Assembly (NCBI GenBank): GCA_049964535.1
Contig: JBMFXG010000133.1
Span: 1 to 7,675, forward strand
Direction of reading: 5' to 3'
Source: JAJYZP01 sp049964535
GTDB taxonomy: Bacteria; Actinomycetota; Acidimicrobiia; Acidimicrobiales; Acidimicrobiaceae
DNA: 7,675 nt
Each line of letters opens with the position of its first letter. Within the stretch, counting starts at the first letter, position 1. Made by a program: the position numbers and the translations under genes. Below are positions 1 through 6,659 of this stretch, one piece after another. The notes beneath the pieces are model-generated. The model saw only the letters and a list, made by a program, of their open reading frames with translations, made no database searches and was not told the origin of the DNA.

Positions 1-1
1 C

Positions 2-497
2 CTTGACGCCGTTGCTGACTCGAATGAGGCTGGAGTCGTGCCTCCTCGTGAGCTCTCGGTCACGCTTCCAGAGTCACTTTAGGAAGAAGCCGAATGCTAC
101 TCGAGGGTGGCCGCAGATGGCGCTTTGCACGATATGGTACGAGCACCACAGAGTGGTGCCAAGCTCACAGTTGTCTCGTTGAGGGAGAATCAGAGATTTT
201 CATCGTTGGAGAAGCGTTCGGCTCGCAAGTACGATCCCTCTGCTTTGCCGGCGACGTTTACGGGGATCGGTAAAGCGATCTGTTGAGGTACGAAACGAGA
301 GCCGGCTCGTTCGATGGAACGACCTCATCGTTGCCCTAGAGCTCGCTCGAGGAGGAGTCTCGGTGGGGTGCCCCAGACGGCCGTTCGGAGTAGATGGTGG
401 CAAAGAAAGATGTAGCGATTTGGGCGTGTGGCTCGATGTTGCTGCGCTGTCAGACGAACAGATCGATAGCCTCATCACGGAAGTGTGGGCTCGATGA
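2..497 (+). pseudogene. Decayed protein-coding gene, function not recognised (5' end off window)
   Basis: No intact gene is present, but two consecutive stretches read like real protein. In frame with base 2, an acidic protein-like stretch (containing DAVADSNEAGVV and ELSVTLPESL) runs to TAG at 80-82. The same frame then stays open from 83 to 283 (containing AADGALHDMV, LTVVSLRENQ and RKYDPSALPATF). Around 260-284 the protein-like reading moves to the next frame, and from 282 it gives VEVRNESRLVRWNDLIVALE and later LGVWLDVAALSDEQIDSLI, ending at TGA 495-497 followed directly by TAG. The alternative frames are rich in Arg and Ser, as shadow frames usually are. The simplest reading is one gene entering from the left, with one premature stop and one frameshift, ending near 497. 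I do not recognise the family. The broken state is inferred from residue composition, not from homology, and sequencing error could mimic it. Confidence 0.4.
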
Positions 498-544
498 TAG
501 CGAAAAAAATCTGTCGTTGACGGCTTCGATAGCTGTTCACAGCG

Positions 545-600
545 GTGATTTGACATTATTTATTGAGTGTCAATTAGTTCAAAATTGTGATCGCTCAAGT
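545..600 (+). promoter_or_regulatory. AT-rich putative promoter/operator region ahead of the chemoreceptor gene
   Basis: This short AT-rich island stands out from its surroundings. It contains a consensus -35 hexamer TTGACA (550-555) that is also the left arm of an inverted repeat, TTGACA-N12-TGTCAA (550-573). A second inverted repeat, CAATT-N7-AATTG (571-587), overlaps its right edge. No good -10 hexamer lies at 16-18 bases; TAGTTC (575-580, spacer 19) is the nearest weak option. The position 40-80 bases before the start codon suits a promoter or operator for the gene at 628. The repeats are seen directly; the function is inferred. Confidence 0.35.
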
Positions 601-627
601 TCGAGAGGTCGATGACGAATCACTGCT

Positions 628-1800
628 ATGGCAAAGACAAAAACCACCCTCAGCCTCGAACTCTCGGTGAAGATGTTCGATCACCTTGATAATATCGTCA
701 TGCTCTGTGACACGACGTCAGAGAACACGATCTTCTATATGAACGAGGCGGCGAAGTCTACGCTGCAGCGCTATCGAAGCGATCTTGCCGCCGCCCTAGG
801 AGGTACCGACGTGACCAACGCGTTGGGTGGCTCGATCCATCGATTCCATCGCAATCCTGATCGTGTTCGAGCGATCCTTCGAGATATGCAAGGTGGCGTC
901 GAGCGAGAGCATACGGCGGATATCCCACTTGGTGCCATAGCGTTTCGCACCAAGACCTATCCGATCTGGGACTCACACGGGACGCTCCAGTGTTACATGG
1001 CCTGTTGGTCTGATGTCACCGCCGAGAAGCATCTCGAGCAGGTACAGCGGCAAGCGGAGCTCGATCGCCAGAGCTTTGTGACCGACAAGGTCTCCTCGAT
1101 CGCCGCAGCCATTGAAGAGATGAGCGCATCGATCGCAGAGGTCGCACAGTCGACCCGTCACGCTTCCGGCCTCACCGAGAGCGTGGCACGAGGCGCTAAC
1201 GATTCGCAATCGGTGGTGAAGCTTGCTAGCACAACCATGGCGGCGATCGCAAGTGATATTCGTGAGACGGCGGGCCTATTGTCTTCTCTCGACACGAAGT
1301 CTCAACAGATTGGCGAGATCGTCTCTGTCATTCAAGGTATCGCCGATCAGACAAATCTTTTGGCGCTGAACGCTGCCATCGAAGCTGCTCGAGCCGGCGA
1401 TGCGGGACGGGGATTCGGTGTGGTGGCTGATGAGGTTCGCCAGCTCGCCTCTCGGGCACGAGAGGCCGCTTCGGAGATTTCGCAGCGACTCTCCGAGATC
1501 AAAAGTGGGACTCTTGGAGCCGTCCACTCTATCGAAATCTCTCAGAGCAAGGCGAGCGAAGGTGAACAGCGTGCACTTGAGGCCGATCAGTCGCTGGAGC
1601 GTATCGTTGAGGAGCTCGCCCAAGTCAAGGACATGATCGGTCAGATCGCAGTCGCGACCGAGCAACAAAGTGCCGCTTCCAACGAGGTCTCTTCGACCCT
1701 CTCACAGCTGGTCAGCGGTGATGGTGGGCATGATCCTGTCGGTGCTGAGCAGCGCTTCCGCTCAACTAAGGCCGAGGAGTCCGTCCGTTACGCTCGTTGA
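628..1800 (+). CDS. Soluble PAS-domain methyl-accepting chemotaxis protein
   Basis: This is a cytoplasmic chemoreceptor that would signal to CheA/CheW from an internal sensor. Residues about 12-135 form a PAS-like sensor domain (IVMLCDTTSENTIFYMNEAA near 23-42, then YPIWDSHGTL and CWSDVTAEK at 111-134). A long helical signalling domain spans about 150-361. The conserved hairpin tip is clear (QTNLLALNAAIEAARAG at 241-257, then GRGFGVVADEVRQLASRA), with adaptation-type EE/QQ-rich patches on both arms (AAIEEMSASIAEVAQ and ATEQQSAASNEVSSTL). There is no hydrophobic segment long enough for a membrane anchor, so the protein should be soluble. The ATG at 628 follows an in-frame TGA at 613-615 and has no good Shine-Dalgarno; a GAGGT lies 20 bases upstream. 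After residue 361 the last 29 residues no longer resemble an MCP helix and may result from a frameshift. No che genes are adjacent. The ligand or redox signal is unknown, and no heme- or FAD-binding signature is obvious. Confidence 0.93.
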   Translation: MAKTKTTLSLELSVKMFDHLDNIVMLCDTTSENTIFYMNEAAKSTLQRYRSDLAAALGGTDVTNALGGSIHRFHRNPDRVRAILRDMQGGVEREHTADIPLGAIAFRTKTYPIWDSHGTLQCYMACWSDVTAEKHLEQVQRQAELDRQSFVTDKVSSIAAAIEEMSASIAEVAQSTRHASGLTESVARGANDSQSVVKLASTTMAAIASDIRETAGLLSSLDTKSQQIGEIVSVIQGIADQTNLLALNAAIEAARAGDAGRGFGVVADEVRQLASRAREAASEISQRLSEIKSGTLGAVHSIEISQSKASEGEQRALEADQSLERIVEELAQVKDMIGQIAVATEQQSAASNEVSSTLSQLVSGDGGHDPVGAEQRFRSTKAEESVRYAR

Positions 1801-1856
1801 TCGGTCACTACGTGCGAAGCTCTTGGTGAGAGATACGTTGCGGGCTCTGTTGTGTT

Positions 1857-1898
1857 CCTACAGCGCACCCTAGGAGCGATCTTGGTGCTGGGAGTAGG
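1857..1898. terminator. Possible imperfect stem-loop between convergent genes
   Basis: This inverted repeat lies between the end of the chemoreceptor gene and the end of the minus-strand kinase gene. CCTAC (1857-1861) pairs with GTAGG (1894-1898), and AGC+ACC (1862-1864, 1867-1869) pairs with GGTGCT (1884-1889), with small bulges on both sides and a 14-base loop. It could serve as a bidirectional terminator for the convergent genes, but there is no T-tract on either strand. The call rests on position and pairing only. Confidence 0.25.
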
Positions 1899-1919
1899 AG
1901 AACGTAGGCTGATCGACCT

Positions 1920-2864
1920 CTAGGAAAATGCTCGATCGACTGCACCGACGCCACCGAGCCCGGCATTATCGCCGAGTTCAGCGAGAACGACGGCTGTGTC
2001 GAGGTACTGGGGCCGCAGACGTTGGAAGCTCTCGGTGACCATGGCGACGAGCTCGGGCGAGGCGAGCGAGAGGCCCCCGCCTACGACGATGGTATCGAGA
2101 GCGAAGAGGTAGACCATATTGACAAGTGCACAAGCAGCGGCGTGGGCAATCTGGGCGAGGATACTTTGAACCGTCTCCGAGCGTTCCTCTCGTGATCGCA
2201 AGAGTGCCAAGAGCTCTGGATTCGTTAGCGATAGTCCTTCTTTGGAGGCTGCTCGCTGTAGTGCGGTACCTGAAGCGAGTAGTTCGACCGATCCCTCGCC
2301 GTCTTGGGTCGCGGAGTTGAGGTCCAAGAAGCTGTGTCCTAGCTCCGCAAGGGAGTATCTCGCTCGAAGGAGCTTTCCTTGGCTGATGACGGCTGCACCA
2401 ACTCCGGTCGAGAACGTGACGTAACCCATCGTGGTCGAGTTGCGCCCCGCACCAAAGTAAAACTCACCGATCCCCGCAAGGTCTGCATCGTTGACCAGTG
2501 AGACCTTTCGCTCCAGGATCTGTGACGTCGCAGAACCGGAGAGCTCTTTGAGAAAAGAGGTCGGTAGATTAGGTGCGTAGAGAAGACTCTGTTGCTCGTA
2601 ATCGATGACTCCCGGCACTCCCAAGACTGCAGAGGTCGTCTCGCGGTTTGGATCAAGTCGATGAGCGAGCTCGGAGAGCCCTTCATGCGCGGAGCGTAGT
2701 CCAGCTGTCTGTAGGGTCTCGTGACGAATGACCGTTCCATCCGGTAGGCACAGCCCCATTCGAAAGTGGGTACCTCCAATATCTGCCCCTAAGGTGCAGT
2801 TTGCAAGATCGCCAGTCACGTTCGCTGGACTCCTCTCGTCTACGTTGTCGCTTGCTAGTTCCAC
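1920..2864 (-). CDS. ROK-family sugar kinase, probable glucokinase
   Basis: This enzyme is predicted to transfer phosphate from ATP (or another phosphoryl donor) to glucose, giving glucose 6-phosphate in the cytoplasm. The ROK/actin-like ATPase fold is shown by ADIGGTHFRMGL (27-38, phosphate-1 loop), LGVPGVID (81-88), VNDADLAGIGE (124-134, with D126 as the expected catalytic base), FSTGVGAAVI (151-160, phosphate-2 loop), AELGH (173-177, sugar-contact E and H), ASGTAL (197-202) and VVGGGLS (260-266, adenosine region). Length is normal for ROK kinases. The ROK zinc cluster (CxCGxxGCxE) normally found shortly after the ELGH motif is absent, replaced by LNSATQDGEGSVELL with no cysteine. The annotated GTG (2864) has only a weak upstream purine run. 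An in-frame GTG at codon 16 (2819) has GAGAGGAG 10 bases upstream and begins just before the first conserved strand, so a 299-residue product is a good alternative. The gene lies 62 bases behind the GH15 gene in the same direction, suggesting co-transcription. Substrate specificity (glucose versus another hexose) cannot be settled from sequence alone. Confidence 0.9.
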   Translation of the reverse strand: MELASDNVDERSPANVTGDLANCTLGADIGGTHFRMGLCLPDGTVIRHETLQTAGLRSAHEGLSELAHRLDPNRETTSAVLGVPGVIDYEQQSLLYAPNLPTSFLKELSGSATSQILERKVSLVNDADLAGIGEFYFGAGRNSTTMGYVTFSTGVGAAVISQGKLLRARYSLAELGHSFLDLNSATQDGEGSVELLASGTALQRAASKEGLSLTNPELLALLRSREERSETVQSILAQIAHAAACALVNMVYLFALDTIVVGGGLSLASPELVAMVTESFQRLRPQYLDTAVVLAELGDNAGLGGVGAVDRAFS

Positions 2865-2926
2865 CTGTCTCGCCGCTGCTCAATCTACCGAAGGCCGAGC
2901 TTGAGTAGCATACGAAGCCTCACTTC

Positions 2927-4771
2927 CTACGATGACCCAGACGGGTTCTGATCAAAGCTTGAGAGCCGATGATAGGTGTGGGGGCGGTGATGGTCAGGCA
3001 CCAGATTGTGCGCAGTGTTGATGAGCCCAACGTGCGAGAATGCTTGAGGGAAGTTTCCAATCATCATTTTCGTGGAGGGATTGTACTCTTCGGTGAAGAG
3101 CCCGAGGTCGTTACCACAGGTTAGGAGTCTGTCGAACAGCTCTTTTGCCTCCTTACGTTTGCCGATCAAAATCAAGTTGTCGACGTACCAGAAGCTGCAT
3201 GCTAAGAAGACACCCTCTCCGGGGGGTAGACCATCGACCGAGTCGTTCTCACCGCTGTAGCGAAGCAGAAGTCCATCGAGCATGAGATTCTTCTCGATCG
3301 CTCGTAGCGTTGAGAGCATCATGGGATCCTTGGCATCGATGAAGCCCACGAGGGGAAGTAGTAGGACCGATGCATCGAGGGTCGTGGAGCCAAAGTATTG
3401 CGTGAAGGCTCCGAGAGTCTCATTAAACCCTTCTTTGAGGACGAGGGCGTGGATCTCGTCTCGGGTCTTCCTCCATTCGTCGAGTGGAACCTCGCTGTCG
3501 TTCAAGATCTGAGCCACCTTGATACCGCGGTCCATTGCGACCCAGGCCATTGCTTTTGAGTGCGTGAAGTGGCGTTTCGGTCCTCGCACCTCCCAGATTC
3601 CTTCGTCTGGATCCTCCCAGTGGGCTATGACGAAGTCGATAAGTTTCTTTTGTAACGCCCAGGAGTCCTCAGAGACACTGAGGTTGGTCTTGCGAAAGAG
3701 GAAGAACGCGTCCATCAACTCTCCGTAGACATCGAGCTGAAACTGCTCCGATGCAGCGTTACCAATACGGACCGGTTGAGAGTTTGCAAATCCACTCAGC
3801 CAGGGAATCTCGGTCTCTGGAAGGAGCCGTTCGCCCGCGACTCCGTACATGATCTGCAACTGGGATGGATCGCCTGCAGCGGCACGTAGTAACCACTCAC
3901 GCCAGTGAATCGCCTCTGATTCGTGTCCCTGTCGCAGGAGCGCCTCGAGAGTAAAGGTAGCGTCTCGAAGCCAACAGTAGCGGTAGTCCCAGTTTCGAGT
4001 GCCACCAATCGCTTCGGGGAGAGAGGTCGTCGCTGCTGCTACGATTCCGCCCGTTGGGCCGTAGGTGAGTGCTTTCAGCGTCAGTACCGAGCGCTCGACG
4101 AGCTCTTGGTACTCGCCATAGTCCTCGTGACACGCATCGAGCCACTTCTCCCAGTACTCCGTTGTCTCCTCGAGCAGGGCAGAGGCATCGCCGTGTTGGG
4201 GGGACGGTGTCGTGGAGTTGTGGTAGCTCAAGGTGAAGCTGAGTCGCTCGCCATCGTCGATGTGAAAGCTCGAGATCGTTGCCATTCCGTGTGCCTTGAG
4301 GGGAGCCATCGTTGAGAGCGTGAGTGCGTCGGGTCCGGCAATGTAGCGAATAGAGTGGTCGCGTCGACGCGCCCAGGGAACTGCTTTGCCGTAAGCGAAG
4401 CGCACCTTAATCTCCATCGAGACCTCTGCGGTCCCTTGTATGCCGTCGACAATGCGAATGACTGCCGGGTACGCACCGTGTATCGGCATGAAGTCGGTCA
4501 CGGTAAAGCTTCCGGTTTCGGTTGTATGAGTGGTGACGAGCACCATGGTCTTTGGGAGGTAGTGTCGAGTCGGAGGTGCGGTGGGTGCAGCTGCGGTGAT
4601 TCGCCAGAATCCGTTCTCGTCCGATCCGAGCAGCGCTGCAAAGCAGGCATTGGAGTCGTAGCGGGGGAGGCATAACCAGTCGAGCGATCCGTCGCGATGT
4701 ATGAGGGCGGCAGTATTGAGATCACCAATCATCCCGTAGTCGCCGATATCGTTGCTCTCTGGTGGTGCCAC
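2927..4771 (-). CDS. Glycoside hydrolase family 15 protein (trehalase / glucoamylase type)
   Basis: This is an inverting alpha-glucosidase of the GH15 group, probably cytosolic because no signal peptide is visible. The N-terminal beta-sandwich-type domain opens with the family hallmark (IGDYGMIGDLNTAALIHRDG at 9-28, then SLDWLCLPRYDS at 29-40). The (alpha/alpha)6 catalytic domain begins near residue 220 and carries GTRNWDYRYCWLRDA (257-271), which lines the sugar pocket. The expected general acid Glu is E394 in GIWEVRGP, with HFTHSKAMAW just after. The expected general base is in LFTEEYNP (E561/E562), followed by IGNFPQAFSHVGLINTA (571-587). The length of 614 residues is normal for bacterial GH15 trehalase-like proteins. 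Start codon GTG is chosen because an AGGGAA purine run lies 5 bases upstream and the conserved N-terminus starts within 8 residues. Actinobacterial relatives include characterised mycobacterial trehalases, so trehalose is the favoured substrate; maltose or maltooligosaccharides are alternatives. The ROK kinase behind it would capture the released glucose. Confidence 0.92.
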   Translation of the reverse strand: MAPPESNDIGDYGMIGDLNTAALIHRDGSLDWLCLPRYDSNACFAALLGSDENGFWRITAAAPTAPPTRHYLPKTMVLVTTHTTETGSFTVTDFMPIHGAYPAVIRIVDGIQGTAEVSMEIKVRFAYGKAVPWARRRDHSIRYIAGPDALTLSTMAPLKAHGMATISSFHIDDGERLSFTLSYHNSTTPSPQHGDASALLEETTEYWEKWLDACHEDYGEYQELVERSVLTLKALTYGPTGGIVAAATTSLPEAIGGTRNWDYRYCWLRDATFTLEALLRQGHESEAIHWREWLLRAAAGDPSQLQIMYGVAGERLLPETEIPWLSGFANSQPVRIGNAASEQFQLDVYGELMDAFFLFRKTNLSVSEDSWALQKKLIDFVIAHWEDPDEGIWEVRGPKRHFTHSKAMAWVAMDRGIKVAQILNDSEVPLDEWRKTRDEIHALVLKEGFNETLGAFTQYFGSTTLDASVLLLPLVGFIDAKDPMMLSTLRAIEKNLMLDGLLLRYSGENDSVDGLPPGEGVFLACSFWYVDNLILIGKRKEAKELFDRLLTCGNDLGLFTEEYNPSTKMMIGNFPQAFSHVGLINTAHNLVPDHHRPHTYHRLSSFDQNPSGSS

Positions 4772-4946
4772 GTTGTTCCCTGACTTTCAGTCCAATGCGT
4801 TACCCTTTTGGTGTACGCTGAGTGAACTCTTGCCTCACCCTATCCGCTCCACGCCCTGAGCAAGGGTACGAGTAAGAACTCTGTGCTAGATTACGTCAGG
4901 GTCCCAAACGGCACCAAAACGAGCGACGAACAAAGGAGTAGCGGTC
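4772..4946. promoter_or_regulatory. Divergent intergenic region with control signals for the GH15 and reductase genes
   Basis: This 175-base gap separates two divergently oriented genes and must hold both promoters. For the reductase, a plausible extended -10 is TGC-TAGATT (4884-4892), 54 bases before the ATG, with no convincing -35. Its Shine-Dalgarno is strong (AAAGGAG, 4932-4938, 8 bases from the ATG). For the GH15 gene on the minus strand, an AGGGAA run lies 5 bases before the GTG; I see no persuasive -10. The 8-base words TTTTGGTG (4806-4813) and CACCAAAA (4912-4919) are exact inverted copies about 100 bases apart, one on each gene's side. Hexamer calls are by eye. Confidence 0.45.
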
Positions 4947-6167
4947 ATGGCTGAGCAGGTTCGAGTTCTCGGTGCGACGTGGTGTCCGGACTGTCACCGA
5001 GCGAGGCAGTTTCTCTCCGATCAACGGGTATCGTACGTTTTCGTCGACGTTGAGGTTAACTCTGAAGCGAAAGCAGAGGTCGAGGCTCGGTCGGATGGAA
5101 AGCTCATCATCCCACTGATTGTGTTTCCAGACGATAGCTACCTGATCGAGCCGGATAACGCTGCGCTTGCGGAGAAGCTTGGTCTCTCTATTCGGGCGAG
5201 CCGCACCTTCTACGACATGATCGTGATTGGAGCTGGACCGGCCGGACTGACGTCGGCGATCTACGCTGCGCGCGAAGGGATCTCTACGCTCGTACTCGAT
5301 CGGGGAGCTCTCGGAGGACAGGCCGGTGTTACCGAACGGGTCGACAACTACCCTGGTTTTCCCGATGGAATCACCGGTGAAGAACTCGTAGGTAGATATG
5401 TAGCGCACGCGCAGCGCTACGGTGTGGAGATGCTCTCGGGAGTTGCTGTGACGACCGTCGCGCGGGTCGAGGGTGAAGAGATGCTACGTATCGTTACTGA
5501 CCAAGGTGTCGAGTATCGATGTTCGGCCCTCGTGCTAGCGCCGGGATCTACCTATCGAAAACTCGGTGTTCCCGGTGAAGACGATCTCGTCGGCGCGGGT
5601 ATTCACTTCTGCGCTACCTGTGACGGACCTTTCTATCGTGGCGCTAAGAATCTTCTCGTTATCGGGGGCGGTAACTCGGCGCTCGAAGAAGGGCTCTTTC
5701 TGACACAGTTTGCTGAGAAGGTTACGATCTTGCAAGCTGCGCCAACGCTCACGGCCTCACAGGTGCTGCAAGAGCGAGTGCGAGATGATCCTCGCTTTGA
5801 GATACACACGGGGGTCCAGATCCAAGAGTTTAAAGTTGGTGAGAACGGACGCCTCGATGGAGTGCTCGCTCATGTTGATGGTGAGGTGCGGGTCTTCGAG
5901 GGAGACGCAGCCTTCATCTTCATCGGTCTCTCACCGAACTCAGACTTCCTCCAGGGAACCATCGATCTCGATGAGCGAGGCTTTATCGTTACCGATGGTG
6001 CGATGGCGACATCGATGCCTGGAGTCTTCGCGGCTGGTGACGTGCGGAAGGGGAGCACCAAGCAGATCGCCTCAGCGGTGGGCGAGGGTGCGGCCGCCCT
6101 CATCATGGTGAGGTCCTACTTGGAGCGAATCAAGACCCTTGCACCGAAGGACGCTGATGAAGTTTGA
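4947..6167 (+). CDS. Glutaredoxin-like domain fused to a thioredoxin-reductase-type flavoprotein
   Basis: This is a two-module thiol-redox enzyme. Residues 1-80 are a thioredoxin-fold glutaredoxin/mycoredoxin-like domain with the WCPDC active site (C13, C16) and the cis-Pro strand IIPLIVFPD (P56). Residues 88-395 form a low-molecular-weight thioredoxin reductase: FAD loop IGAGPAG (94-100), GGQAG (123-127), redox disulfide CATC (C222, C225) followed by DGPF, dinucleotide loop IGGGNSALEE (239-248), and the FAD-closing AAGDVRKGSTKQIASAVGEG (362-381). Electrons should pass from a pyridine nucleotide or other donor to FAD, to C222/C225, and then perhaps to C13/C16 of the same chain or a neighbour. 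The NADPH 2'-phosphate motif HRRxxxR is replaced by QAAPTLT (263-269), so NADPH specificity is doubtful. The ATG has a strong AAAGGAG at 8 bases. The gene is monocistronic as far as visible. The domain calls are firm; partner, donor and in-chain transfer are inferred. A separate thioredoxin may still be the true substrate. Confidence 0.93.
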   Translation: MAEQVRVLGATWCPDCHRARQFLSDQRVSYVFVDVEVNSEAKAEVEARSDGKLIIPLIVFPDDSYLIEPDNAALAEKLGLSIRASRTFYDMIVIGAGPAGLTSAIYAAREGISTLVLDRGALGGQAGVTERVDNYPGFPDGITGEELVGRYVAHAQRYGVEMLSGVAVTTVARVEGEEMLRIVTDQGVEYRCSALVLAPGSTYRKLGVPGEDDLVGAGIHFCATCDGPFYRGAKNLLVIGGGNSALEEGLFLTQFAEKVTILQAAPTLTASQVLQERVRDDPRFEIHTGVQIQEFKVGENGRLDGVLAHVDGEVRVFEGDAAFIFIGLSPNSDFLQGTIDLDERGFIVTDGAMATSMPGVFAAGDVRKGSTKQIASAVGEGAAALIMVRSYLERIKTLAPKDADEV

Positions 6168-6659
6168 GAATTCGTATGAGCTCTCACGCTTCATCTGACC
6201 CGAGAGCGACGTGACGCCTTGAGTTCAAGAACGTGCGAAGCGGTGGCCGCAACAGAGGCCTCGTCTCTGAGACGTGGTCTAGACGAGCGGTCGAAGGGAG
6301 GGAGCCCAACCTCGTGCCGACGGTTTGATGCGTCACTTCGAGGTGGAGGCGGAGCGATTGTGTAGCTGGCTTGAGATCTGAACGCCCTATTTCTCAGTGT
6401 ACTGATCTCAGGCGTAACGATTGGGTCTCTCAGTCTCGCAGGTGCTTCATGTCACACTTGAACTCCTCGACCGCTAGTTCGTCAACGTACGATGCAAGAT
6501 TGCAGAAGACAGCGAGACAGCTTCCGCGACTGGCGAAGTAAAGAGTAGACTTTGCGAGCTTTTCCTACCTACTCGGGACACGACAGAGCTGGATAGTTAG
6601 AGATGAATATGGGTTGACTCGCCTCGACCATCTAAGAGCAGTGCTACGCTATCTCGGGG
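6168..6659. other. Gene-poor intergenic stretch between the reductase gene and the tRNA
   Basis: There is no intact gene in these 492 bases. Just after the reductase stop, GCTCTC (6180-6185) and GAGAGC (6202-6207) could form a 6-bp stem with a 16-base loop, but no T-tract follows. A short palindromic patch (6262-6274, CGTCTC-T-GAGACG) lies further on. On the minus strand 6564-6433 is open and reads protein-like for 44 codons up to TGA at 6432-6430 (including ASYVDELAVEEFKCDMKHLR), with a stop just upstream. It has no proper start codon, so it may be a gene remnant. The plus strand around 6224-6325 is also open (FKNVRSGGRN and later AVEGREPNLVPTV) but is not recognisable. Confidence 0.4.
6642..6650 (+). 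promoter_or_regulatory. Possible extended -10 element of the tRNA-Pro gene
   Basis: TGC-TACGCT (TG at 6642-6643, hexamer 6645-6650) ends 9 bases before the mature tRNA 5' end, which would place transcription initiation close to 6657-6660. TTGACT at 6614-6619 is too far upstream (25-base spacer) to be its -35 partner, and TCGACC (6624-6629) is slightly too near. The call rests on position and resemblance to actinobacterial TAnnnT -10 boxes. Confidence 0.35.

Noticed and set aside
143..159. GCACCAC-AGA-GTGGTGC perfect hairpin as a terminator
   Set aside because: No T-tract follows and it sits inside a protein-like reading frame of the decayed gene; a 7-bp stem is plausible by chance.
394..615. 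73-codon plus-strand open frame before the chemoreceptor gene
   Set aside because: No ribosome site, unlike-protein composition, and it overlaps a more protein-like reading in another frame (282-497).
4896..5408. 170-codon open frame on the minus strand over the start of the reductase gene
   Set aside because: It lies antisense to the glutaredoxin and FAD domains, whose motifs are unmistakable on the plus strand; its own translation is Arg/Ser-rich and shows no motif.
6614..6619. TTGACT as the -35 box of the tRNA promoter
   Set aside because: The spacer to the best -10 (6645-6650) is 25 bases, outside the normal range.
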